Source: Thiobaca trueperi (GTDB lineage Bacteria > Pseudomonadota > Gammaproteobacteria > Chromatiales > Chromatiaceae). From it: a stretch of DNA of 64,000 nucleotides. Each line of letters starts with the position of its first letter. The first letter of the stretch is position 1. The stretch covers positions 1 to 64,000 of the forward strand of contig NZ_SMAO01000003.1 of NCBI RefSeq assembly GCF_004342175.1, written 5' to 3'. Under the pieces are notes generated by a model. The model was not told where the DNA came from. It did not search any database and was given only the letters and a program-made list of their open reading frames with translations. The position numbers were made by a program, and so were the translations under genes. This document shows positions 1 to 6,881 of this stretch, in pieces.

Positions 1-155
1 CAACGCTTCTATGTCCTCCCGCAAGCGGTCTGAATCATTCATCAATTTGATGGACAGGAGGCAAAAAGGACTTGCGTCAGAACAGAGTATCTACGCGGGC
101 TGCTTGTTAGGCGATTTTTTTCACGGAAAAGGTACGCGATGCGTACCCTGCCCGG

Positions 156-440
156 CTATTGCTCTTCATAAGTGGCTCGGACATTATCAAGTCGCGTTTG
201 ACCAACGGCTTCAGAGCCATCATCCTTCAATACTCTACATGTATAGCCTGGATATGTTTTTTCAAAACGCTTATTCTTCCATTCATTGACAGTCATACTG
301 CGGTTGGCGCGTCGATCAAAGTCGTATTTCGCAAATCCATTAGTTTTTGGATCTACCACATTCCCATTATTATCGAGAACTTCAACGTTGAAATTTTCTA
401 GTTCTGCTAGAGCAGTCATTCGAGTTTGAAGAGTTGTCAT
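156..440 (-). CDS. Hypothetical 94-residue protein, low-GC orphan
   Basis: I do not recognise this protein. It is soluble-looking, without signal peptide or membrane segment, and rich in Asn, Asp, Arg and Glu; it starts MTTLQTRMTAL and ends RATYEEQ. The start ATG at 440 follows a purine-rich leader (AAGAGAGAAAAAA). A GGAGGT...ACCTCC hairpin lies 20-38 bases upstream of the start and could affect translation. The gene is clearly more AT-rich than the VWA/DUF5682 genes beside it, which suggests recent acquisition. No partner gene is visible. An open frame on the other strand over the same bases looks like a shadow. Function unknown. Confidence 0.55.
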   Translation of the reverse strand: MTTLQTRMTALAELENFNVEVLDNNGNVVDPKTNGFAKYDFDRRANRSMTVNEWKNKRFEKTYPGYTCRVLKDDGSEAVGQTRLDNVRATYEEQ

Positions 441-727
441 TTTTTTCTCTCTTAGTTGTGGAGGTGCTGTCTACCTCCGGTAGGTCGGCTTACTGGAGGC
501 TAACGTGTTCTAGATTGCACTAGGCTGCTCTTGTTCTAGACCGCGCGCAGTCTAGCTCATTACCGTCCTACCAAGACACACGCGATCAAGTGAAGCACGC
601 AACCTTATCGTTCGCAACCTGCCATTCGATTCCCGCCTTTGATCAAGATCATCTCACCGCCAGTTAATCACCGAAACCCCGCCCGCATTGAATCCCGTCC
701 GGAACGACAACCAAACGAGGATGACAG
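441..727. other. Non-coding stretch with clustered CTAG sites
   Basis: No convincing gene is seen here. It holds the hairpin GGAGGT (460-465) / ACCTCC (473-478) in the leader of the minus-strand orphan gene. It also has four CTAG tetranucleotides at 510, 520, 536 and 552, two of them within the palindrome TCTAGA (509-514 and 535-540). The last three CTAG sites are spaced 16 bases apart. CTAG is generally scarce in proteobacterial DNA, so this may be a regulatory region, but no known operator is recognised. Confidence 0.4.
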
Positions 728-834
728 ATGATAAACGCCGATGATCTGCGCGCGTTGCAGGCACCGCTGAGGAGCGTTACCGGGATGATTCGGCGGCGGT
801 CGTGACGCTGCGGGCCGGGGGTCAGCCCGCGTAG
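728..834 (+). pseudogene. Relic of an OsmC-family gene (5' end only, frameshifted)
   Basis: An ATG at 728 follows GAGGATGACAG and opens MINADDLRALQAPL. One base appears to be missing just after this; in the next frame the text continues ERYRDDSAAVVTLRAGG and stops at TAG 832-834. Read together, the two frames resemble the amino terminus of OsmC-like peroxide/osmotic stress proteins (a pattern like LQAPLKERYRDDP..A.VTLRA). The rest of such a gene, including its two redox cysteines, is absent. I infer a degraded fragment; the similarity is from memory of the family and the piece is short. Confidence 0.45.
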
Positions 835-851
835 ATGTCGATGATGAACGA

Positions 852-877
852 ACCGCATCCATCGCAAACGATGCGGT
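852..877 (-). terminator. Possible hairpin terminator after the VWA gene
   Basis: The inverted repeat ACCGCATC (852-859) / GATGCGGT (870-877) lies 7 bases beyond the stop codon of the minus-strand VWA gene. There is no long T tract, so it could be a weak intrinsic terminator or a transcript-stabilising hairpin. Confidence 0.3.
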
Positions 878-884
878 CCACCGC

Positions 885-2075
885 TCAACCCTCCGCCCGC
901 GCCGTGACGATCCCCTGTTTGGCCGCCCACAGCGCCACGTCCTCGCGCCGGATCGCGGCGGCCATCAGGCTCGGGAACTGGTCCGGGGTGCAGGCGAAGG
1001 AGGGCGCGCCGAGCGCGGCGAGCTTGGCGGCGAGCTGGTGGTCATAGGATGGCGCGCCCTCGTCGCTGAGCGCGAGCAGGACGATGAACTGGACGCCGGA
1101 CTGGATCAGCTCGGCGGCACGCTGGAGCAGGTTGCGCTCGACACCGCCCTCGTAGAGGTCCGAGATGAGCACCAGGATGCTGTTGCGCGGCTCGCGGATG
1201 AGTTCCTGGCAGTAGCCGACGGCGCGGTTGATGTCGGTGCCGCCGCCGAGCTGGACGCCGAACAGCACCTCCACCGGGTCGGTCAGTTGCTCGGTGAGAT
1301 CCACCACGGCGGTGTCGAACACCACCAGATGCGTTTTCACCGCCGGCAGCGAGGCCATGACGGCGCCGAAGATGCTCGAGTAGACCACCGAGTTGGCCAT
1401 GGAGCCACTCTGGTCGATGCAGAGGATCACCTCGCGCTGGGTGCGCCGCGCCTTGCGTCCATAGCCGATCAGTTGCTCGGGGACGATGGTCTGGTACTCG
1501 GCCTGCCAGTGGCGCAGGTTGGCGCGGATGGTACGGTTCCAGTCGATCTCGGCGTGGCGCGGTCGGCGGTTGCGCTCGGCGCGGTTGAGCGCACCGCTGA
1601 CGGCGGCGCGCATCGGCTCCTCCAGCTTCGCCATGAGCGCGGCGACGACCTTGTTGACCACGGCGCGGGCGGTGTCGCGGGTCTTGGCCGGGATGATGCC
1701 GCGCAAGGACATGAGCGTGGCGACCAGGTGCACGTCCGGTTGCACCGCCTCCAGCATCTCCGGCTGCAGCAGCATGGATTTCAGATCGAGCCGCTCGAAG
1801 GCGTCCTTCTGCATCACCTGGATCAGTGGGGACGGGAAATACTGGCGGATGTCGCCGAGCCAGCGCGCGACCCGTGGGGATGATGCACCGCTGCCGCCGC
1901 GTAGTCCGCCCGGACCATCCGGGTCGTAGAGCGCGCCGAGCGCGGTGTCGATCTGGGCGTCGATGCCGGAGAGCGCGCAGCCGCAGCCGGACTCGGCCGG
2001 TTCGCCGAGAACAAGACGCCAGCGCCGCAGTCGGTTCTGGTTCGGTGCCTGATCGGGGTCGGTCGGGCTGGTCAT
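885..2075 (-). CDS. VWA-domain protein of the MoxR/SWIM/DUF5682 cluster
   Basis: A 396-residue soluble protein with a C-terminal von Willebrand factor A domain. The metal-ion-dependent adhesion site is complete: D221-Q-S223-G-S225, T280 in GGGTDIN, and D306 in LISDLYEGG. The N-terminal 200 residues are mainly helical and not otherwise recognised. VWA proteins beside MoxR ATPases typically work as substrate-recruiting partners in chaperone-like complexes that mature or remodel other proteins. The start overlaps the stop of the DUF5682 gene by 4 bases (ATGA), so the two are translationally coupled. It is the last gene of the cluster, followed by a small hairpin. Partners are inferred from gene order; the client is unknown. 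Confidence 0.85.
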   Translation of the reverse strand: MTSPTDPDQAPNQNRLRRWRLVLGEPAESGCGCALSGIDAQIDTALGALYDPDGPGGLRGGSGASSPRVARWLGDIRQYFPSPLIQVMQKDAFERLDLKSMLLQPEMLEAVQPDVHLVATLMSLRGIIPAKTRDTARAVVNKVVAALMAKLEEPMRAAVSGALNRAERNRRPRHAEIDWNRTIRANLRHWQAEYQTIVPEQLIGYGRKARRTQREVILCIDQSGSMANSVVYSSIFGAVMASLPAVKTHLVVFDTAVVDLTEQLTDPVEVLFGVQLGGGTDINRAVGYCQELIREPRNSILVLISDLYEGGVERNLLQRAAELIQSGVQFIVLLALSDEGAPSYDHQLAAKLAALGAPSFACTPDQFPSLMAAAIRREDVALWAAKQGIVTARAEG

Positions 2076-4390
2076 GGTGCAAGTCCCAGTAGACGTCTCA
2101 GCAGGGGAAGGGGCAGCTCACCGCGCGCCTGGTCGAAGGCCGTGGCCCGCGTCGCGGCGGGTGCGGCGGCCGCCGGCCGTCTGGCGCGCTCGCCGAGCTG
2201 GCGGCGCTCGGCCGGGGCGAAGGCGGAGAAGGCGCGCCGCAGCAGCGGCACGGCACGCATGAAGTGGTCTTCGGTCAGTCCGGCCAGCCAGCCGTCCACC
2301 AGACCCCACAGCGCCGGGTCGTGCAGCAGCACCATGGCGCTCTGGTTCAGGAAGCCTTCCAGCCAGGCCGCGGCCGGCGCCGGGTCGTTGGCGGCCGAGA
2401 GCGCCAGCGACATACGCCGCGCGGTCTCTTCCTGGTCGGCCTGCTGGGCGTCGAACAGCAGACGCGCGGCCAGACCGCACACCAGTCCGTGACAGCCGCC
2501 GGGCTCGGCCAGGCGGATCAGCGCCGCCGACCAGTCCGACTCGAATCCCTGGTCCTTCAGCAGACGCAGGTTCTGATCGGCACCCTGGATGGCCGAGCGC
2601 ATGGCGGCGGCCGCGTCGTCGTCCAGCGCCGAGCAGGCGCCCGGCAGTCCGATGGCGGCGCGCGGCACCAGCCCGGCGAGCACGTGCGCCACCATGCCGC
2701 CGTCGGTCTGGCGCACGTTGCCGTAGCGCAGGATGGCGGCGAGCGGCGGGACGGCGGCCAGCATCTGCAGCACGTCGCTGGCGACCGCCGCATGGTCCTC
2801 CAAGATGTGCGTGACCGGGGCGATGGCCGACTGCAGGTCGGCGAGCAGGATGCGGTTGACCAGCTCGGACAGCTCCGGCAGCGATTTGGCGCGCTCGGCC
2901 GAGTCGATGACGAAACGGGTCGCCGCCTCCTCGACCCGGTTGCCCCAGCGGCTGGCCTCGATGATGGCGAGCGTGTGTCTGGGCTCCCACTGCAGGGTCC
3001 AGATCTCGTGGAAGGTGCCCTTGGCCGAGCGCCCGCTGCGGCCCAGATCGCCCCAGTCGATGCCGAGCAGCGACAGACGGTGCAGCAGATGGCTGCGTGC
3101 CAGGTCGTTGGGCTGGCGCAGATCGAGGTCGAGCGACTTGCGGCTGGCCTCCGGTTTCAGGCGTAGCGCACGCTGGCGCTCGGCGATGTCGCGCTGCAGC
3201 GGCACCGCCGGGGTCTGCTCCGGGGTGGTGCCGAGCCGGTCGCCGATGACCAGCGCGCGGGTGATGAGCCGCATGGGGCCGTCCTCGCCCTGGCAGACGA
3301 CGGTGCGCAGCGCCTCGTCCAGTTCGTCGAGCCCGGGCTGCGGGCGTTCGCGCATGGCGGCCAGTGCATCGGCCAGACGCACCGCCTCGATCAGGTGTGC
3401 CGAGGAGCAGTCGAGGTCCTCGTCGCGGAACAGCCGCGCGGCCCTGGCGACCCAGCCGATGGCGCGCTGCTCGGGCGGGCTACGCCAGAGGTGTTCGTAC
3501 CAGCCGGGTGCGTCGATGCCCGCGCCGTAACCGCTGGCGGTGCTCAGATGCGGGTAGGACCAGGGCACCCAGGTCGCGGCCACCTTGCGTTTGGGCAGCG
3601 ACTTGAGCAGGGCGTTGTCGTCCTTCGCGCTCGGCAGTTCGGCCAGCGCCGGGACGTGCCAGGCGCCGCAGACCACGGCGATGCGCGTGAAACCCTCTTT
3701 CTGCGCCTGGCGCATCGACTTGCGCATGTGCGCCTCGCGCCGGGCCTCGCGCTCGCGCCGCTCGGGTGTCCAGTGCCGGGAGCCGGACTCCTCGCGCACC
3801 AGGGTCATGGCCTCGCGGATGGCGGCGAAGAGGTGCAGACCGTCGCCGCGTTCCTCGACCAGGTGGTTCCACCAGGATTCACCGTCGCTGTAACCGGCGG
3901 CGCGACCGAGCCAGTCGAGCGGGTCGTCCCGGACCAGATCGGCGGTCTCGGTGTCCGCCGCGGTCGGCTGGTCGGCCGCGTCCTCGGCTGGTGCGGTCAC
4001 TGGTGGCGTGTCTGGTGACTCGGTCGCCGCCGGCGGTGCATCGGCCTCGTCTTCCGCCGTCTGCGTCCGACCGAGCTGGTGACAGATCGGCAGGTCGAAG
4101 AAGCGGGTCGGGATGTCGCGCGCGAGCCCGAAGCGCAGCGCCTGCCACTCGGGCGAGAACTCCGCGAAGGGATAGAAGACCGCGTCGCGCGCGTTCTCCG
4201 GGTCGTAGACCAGTAGCGCCACCGGCGGCACGAGCCCGGCGTCACGCATCAGCTCGAGCATCTCCTGCCCGTCGGGTGGACCTTCCACCAGCAGACAGTC
4301 TGGCTGCAGCGCCTCCAGCGCCTGGACCAGACTACGCGCGCAGCCCGGGCCGTGATGACGGATGCCGAAGAGGTGGAAGGGGGAGGGCAC
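2072..4390 (-). CDS. DUF5682 family protein
   Basis: A 772-residue protein with the DUF5682 pattern: FGIRHHGPGCARSL at residues 8-21, LLVEGPPDG near 33-41, and VVCGAWHVPAL at 239-249. A His-rich motif near the start and a late GAWHVPAL motif recall the metal-binding histidines of TraB/TIKI/EreA-like hydrolases; this likeness is my inference. Residues about 105-150 form a low-complexity Ala/Asp/Glu/Thr linker. The C-terminal two thirds are helical. It overlaps the VWA gene by 4 bases and would normally follow moxR directly, but here a block of about 1.4 kb lies between them. Molecular function is not established. Confidence 0.8.
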   Translation of the reverse strand: MPSPFHLFGIRHHGPGCARSLVQALEALQPDCLLVEGPPDGQEMLELMRDAGLVPPVALLVYDPENARDAVFYPFAEFSPEWQALRFGLARDIPTRFFDLPICHQLGRTQTAEDEADAPPAATESPDTPPVTAPAEDAADQPTAADTETADLVRDDPLDWLGRAAGYSDGESWWNHLVEERGDGLHLFAAIREAMTLVREESGSRHWTPERREREARREAHMRKSMRQAQKEGFTRIAVVCGAWHVPALAELPSAKDDNALLKSLPKRKVAATWVPWSYPHLSTASGYGAGIDAPGWYEHLWRSPPEQRAIGWVARAARLFRDEDLDCSSAHLIEAVRLADALAAMRERPQPGLDELDEALRTVVCQGEDGPMRLITRALVIGDRLGTTPEQTPAVPLQRDIAERQRALRLKPEASRKSLDLDLRQPNDLARSHLLHRLSLLGIDWGDLGRSGRSAKGTFHEIWTLQWEPRHTLAIIEASRWGNRVEEAATRFVIDSAERAKSLPELSELVNRILLADLQSAIAPVTHILEDHAAVASDVLQMLAAVPPLAAILRYGNVRQTDGGMVAHVLAGLVPRAAIGLPGACSALDDDAAAAMRSAIQGADQNLRLLKDQGFESDWSAALIRLAEPGGCHGLVCGLAARLLFDAQQADQEETARRMSLALSAANDPAPAAAWLEGFLNQSAMVLLHDPALWGLVDGWLAGLTEDHFMRAVPLLRRAFSAFAPAERRQLGERARRPAAAAPAATRATAFDQARGELPLPLLRRLLGLAP

Positions 4391-4430
4391 GGGGAAGTTC
4401 TCAGGTGTCAGTTTTCAGTTGTCAGTGTTC

Positions 4431-4482
4431 TGGTGACGAAGCTCCGGCTTCGTCACCTGCACGATGAAGCTCCGCTTCGCAA
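4431..4482. repeat. Palindromic repeat, copy A (GTGACGAAGC family)
   Basis: The hairpin GGTGACGAAGC / GCTTCGTCACC is followed by a weaker one (GATGAAGCTCCGCTTCGC). Related copies occur at 4887 and 5727. It lies in the 167-base gap between DUF5682 (minus) and the BrnA-like gene (plus); the gap also holds a TCAGTTTTCAGTTGTCAGTG tract of the kind seen in intergenic repeats. Confidence 0.7.
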
Positions 4483-4557
4483 CTGCGCCAAGCAATTGGA
4501 ATAGGATCTCCCACATCATCAGCCTGCGCCCGGCGCGCCCGAAAGAGGTCAGAGCCT

Positions 4558-4845
4558 ATGCACGTCAAATCTAGAAGCGGCCGGGTCTTCCGGATCCCCT
4601 CGGACGAGGAGGACACCAGGATCCGCGACGGGATCACGGCCGATCCCGATGCATGCGAGCTGTCGGACGAGCAACTGGGGCAGCTGCGTCCAGTGCGACG
4701 GTCGACATCCGAAGCGAGCAAAGAGGCCATATCCATCCCGTTATCGTCCGAGGTTCTGGACTATTTCAAGGCATCCGGACCCGGCTGGCAGACCCGCATC
4801 GACTCCGCCCTGAGGGAGTGGATCGAGACGCACCCGGCAGCCTGA
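4558..4845 (+). CDS. BrnA-like antitoxin without an adjacent BrnT toxin
   Basis: A 95-residue protein with a basic N-terminus and a C-terminal ribbon-helix-helix-type segment: ISIPLSSEVLDYFKASG, then GWQTRIDSALREWIE. This is the pattern of BrnA/CopG-type antitoxins, which bind DNA as dimers and, in BrnTA pairs, neutralise the RNase toxin BrnT. The start ATG at 4558 follows AGAGG at 9 bases. A brnT gene would normally lie immediately upstream, but the bases before it hold only a palindromic repeat and no open frame of that kind. It is therefore a solitary antitoxin-like regulator or a remnant. It sits in the block that separates moxR from the DUF5682 gene. Confidence 0.7.
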   Translation: MHVKSRSGRVFRIPSDEEDTRIRDGITADPDACELSDEQLGQLRPVRRSTSEASKEAISIPLSSEVLDYFKASGPGWQTRIDSALREWIETHPAA

Positions 4846-4886
4846 CCGCACCCGCGGCGCCATTCTTCTCGCTCACGACCCCCTTC

Positions 4887-4940
4887 TGGTGACGAAGCTC
4901 CAGCTTCGTCACCCGCGCGATGAAGCTCCGCTTCACGCCC
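4887..4940. repeat. Palindromic repeat, copy B
   Basis: GGTGACGAAGCTCCAGCTTCGTCACC followed by the GATGAAGCTCCGCTTC hairpin. Together with the moxR-like fragment that follows, it forms the left member of a 216-base direct repeat (4887-5102 against 5727-5942). Confidence 0.7.
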
Positions 4941-4956
4941 CTGGGCGCGACGTGGC

Positions 4957-5102
4957 TCACTCCTGCTCCCGGCACGTCCGGTAGAGATCCTTCCAGTCCC
5001 CGCGTTCCTTCATCACCGTCTCCTGGTATTCGCGCCAGACAAATTCGTCATGCACCGAATCCTTGACGATGGCGCCGACCAGGCTGGTGGCGATGTTCCC
5101 AG
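4957..5102 (-). pseudogene. Second, detached copy of the moxR 3' end
   Basis: Read on the minus strand this encodes a close copy of the last 47 or so residues of the MoxR protein (GNIATSLVGAIVKDS...WREYQETVMKERGDWKDLY...CREQE). The stretch 4887-5102 aligns without gaps to 5727-5942, offset 840 bases, with about 19 mismatches by hand count. Similarity stops abruptly near 5102. No ATPase domain or start precedes it, although the frame stays open upstream through unrelated sequence (to about 5694). The changes are mostly conservative, so it may come from recombination with a diverged homologous locus rather than old decay. Confidence 0.75.
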
Positions 5103-5271
5103 CATCCACCACGCGGTCAACGCCACTTTGCCCTCTCAGGACACGGATTGCGCCCGCGGTAGGCTCGGTGTAGCCTCGCTTTGCGCGAAAACTGGCGATG
5201 TCATTCGCCGTTTCCGGTCGCCAGTCGAGAGGATCTGACGCAATGAGGACCGATATCCTAGGAGGCCGGTC

Positions 5272-5697
5272 ATGAAGAAGATGCTTGCTTTGATGCTCGC
5301 GCTCATGTGCTCGGTCGCGCCGACCGTGCTCTTGGCCGCCGAGCCTAACCTGGTGGGTGACTGGACGCTGACTTTCCAGGGTTATTATGGCAATGACACC
5401 GTTGGTGTGACGTATGGTCAAGCCGACATGACCCTTCATATAACAGCCCAGACTGGCGGCGCATTTGCTGGCAACGCCGTGTTGGATGTCGATGGAAGCT
5501 CGACCCATGGACTCATCACAGGCGTCGCCCAGAAAAATGAGCTGCATATGGTCTGGGGTGGCAACAACTTCATCCACGGTACCATCGTGAATCCTGGTTC
5601 CAGAGGGAAGATGCGACTCAAACTCATCATGGAGACTCAGCAGATGAGCGATGCTGATACCCAGGGCGTTCTCTATGGAACCGGTGTAGCCCAATAA
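5272..5697 (+). CDS. Small secreted beta-rich protein of unknown function
   Basis: A 141-residue protein with a classical signal peptide (MKKMLALMLALMCSVAPTVLLA, cleavage probably after LLAA). The mature part has alternating short hydrophobic and Gly/Thr-rich segments (GDWTLTFQGYYGND, HGLITGVAQKNELHMVWGG), suggesting a small beta-barrel or lipocalin-like fold. It has no cysteines after the signal peptide. The start ATG at 5272 has a strong AGGAGG 6 bases upstream. It lies between the detached moxR fragment and the intact moxR gene, on the opposite strand to both, and looks like a passenger brought in with the duplication. No family recognised. Confidence 0.65.
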   Translation: MKKMLALMLALMCSVAPTVLLAAEPNLVGDWTLTFQGYYGNDTVGVTYGQADMTLHITAQTGGAFAGNAVLDVDGSSTHGLITGVAQKNELHMVWGGNNFIHGTIVNPGSRGKMRLKLIMETQQMSDADTQGVLYGTGVAQ

Positions 5698-5726
5698 AGA
5701 GGCAGGGATTGCTCCTCGTCCACTTA

Positions 5727-5780
5727 TGGTGACGAAGCTCCAGCTTCGTCACCTGCACGATGAAGCTCTGCTTCGCGACC
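5727..5780. repeat. Palindromic repeat, copy C
   Basis: Third copy of the GGTGACGAAGC / GCTTCGTCACC hairpin, placed just downstream of the secreted-protein gene and of the intact moxR stop codon. It starts the right member of the 216-base direct repeat. Confidence 0.7.
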
Positions 5781-5796
5781 CTGGGTGCGATCTGGC

Positions 5797-6876
5797 TCAC
5801 TCCTGCTCCCGGCACGCCCGGTAGAGATCCTTCCAGTCACCCCGTTCCTTCATCACCGTCTCCTGGTATTCGCGCCAGACCAGTTCGTCCTGTACCGGGT
5901 CCTTGACGATGGCGCCGACCAGGCTGGAGGCGATGTCCCCGGCGCGCAGTACGCCGTCGCCGAAGTGCGCGGCGAGGGCGACGCCGTTGTTGATGACCGA
6001 GATGGCCTCGGCGGTGCTGAGGGTGGCGCTCGAGGTCTTGAGCTTGGTCTTGCCGTCCTCGGTCTGGCCGTTGCGCAGTTCGCGGAAGATGCGCACGACG
6101 CGCTGCACCTCCTTGAGCGCCGGCGGCTCGGCCGGCAGGGCGAGCGCGCGGCCCAGCTCGGCGACGCGCTTGCTGACGATGGCGACCTCTTCCTCGGCGC
6201 TGGACGGGACCGGCAGCACCACGGTGTTGAAGCGCCGCTTGAGCGCGGATGACAGCTCGTTGATGCCCTTGTCGCGGTTGTTGGCGGTGGCGATGGCGTT
6301 GAAGCCGCGCACCGCTTGGACCTCGGTGCCCAGCTCGGGGATCGGCAGCGACTTCTCCGAGAGGATGGTGATGAGCGTGTCCTGCACGTCGGCCGGGATA
6401 CGGGTCAGCTCCTCGATACGGGCGACCTTGCCCTGTTCCATGGCGCGCATCAGCGGGCTCTGCACCAGCGCCTGGGTCGATGGACCCTTGGACAACAGCT
6501 CGGCATAGTTCCAGCCATAGCGCATCTGCTCCTCGCTGGTGCCAGCGGTGCCCTGGATCAGCATGGTCGAGTCGCCGCAGATGGCCGCCGCGAGGTGCTC
6601 CGAGACCCAGGACTTGGCGGTGCCCGGCACGCCGAACAGCAGGAGCCCACGGTCGGTGGTAAGGGTGGCGATGGCGGTCTCGATCAGACGGCGGCTGCCG
6701 ATGTACTTGGGGCTGACCTCGAAACCGTTGTCGAGCCGGCCACCGAGCAGATAGGTCGCCACCGCCCAGGGCGACATGGCCCAGTTGGGCGGACGCTGAC
6801 GGTTGTCGGCGCGTTTCAGTTCGTCAAGTTCCTCGGCAAAGGCGTGCTCGGCATGCTGACGCAGGATCTGGCTCAT
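5797..6876 (-). CDS. MoxR-type AAA+ ATPase
   Basis: A 359-residue AAA+ ATPase of the MoxR group, which use ATP hydrolysis to remodel or load cofactors into client proteins, usually with a VWA partner. Walker A is FGVPGTAKS at residues 81-89. The Walker B region reads VARIEELTRIP, with Glu where Asp is usual in the first acidic position. Sensor 1 is IATANNRDKG and the arginine finger region is SALKRRFN. The C-terminal lid ends RACREQE. The start at 6876 (ATG AGC CAG) was chosen because the open frame upstream reads as shadow of the DUF5691 gene and the spacing to that gene is then 5 bases. Co-transcribed with the DUF5691 and SWIM genes. Confidence 0.85.
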   Translation of the reverse strand: MSQILRQHAEHAFAEELDELKRADNRQRPPNWAMSPWAVATYLLGGRLDNGFEVSPKYIGSRRLIETAIATLTTDRGLLLFGVPGTAKSWVSEHLAAAICGDSTMLIQGTAGTSEEQMRYGWNYAELLSKGPSTQALVQSPLMRAMEQGKVARIEELTRIPADVQDTLITILSEKSLPIPELGTEVQAVRGFNAIATANNRDKGINELSSALKRRFNTVVLPVPSSAEEEVAIVSKRVAELGRALALPAEPPALKEVQRVVRIFRELRNGQTEDGKTKLKTSSATLSTAEAISVINNGVALAAHFGDGVLRAGDIASSLVGAIVKDPVQDELVWREYQETVMKERGDWKDLYRACREQE

Positions 6877-6881
6877 GATGA

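Noticed and set aside
11-289. Plus-strand open frame at the left edge
   Set aside because: No ribosome-binding site or family features; it overlaps the better supported minus-strand orphan gene.
4957-5694. Single 245-codon gene on the minus strand ending in a MoxR tail
   Set aside because: Only the last 47 or so residues resemble MoxR; the rest is mainly the reverse of the secreted-protein gene, which has its own signal peptide and ribosome-binding site. I treat the tail as a fragment.
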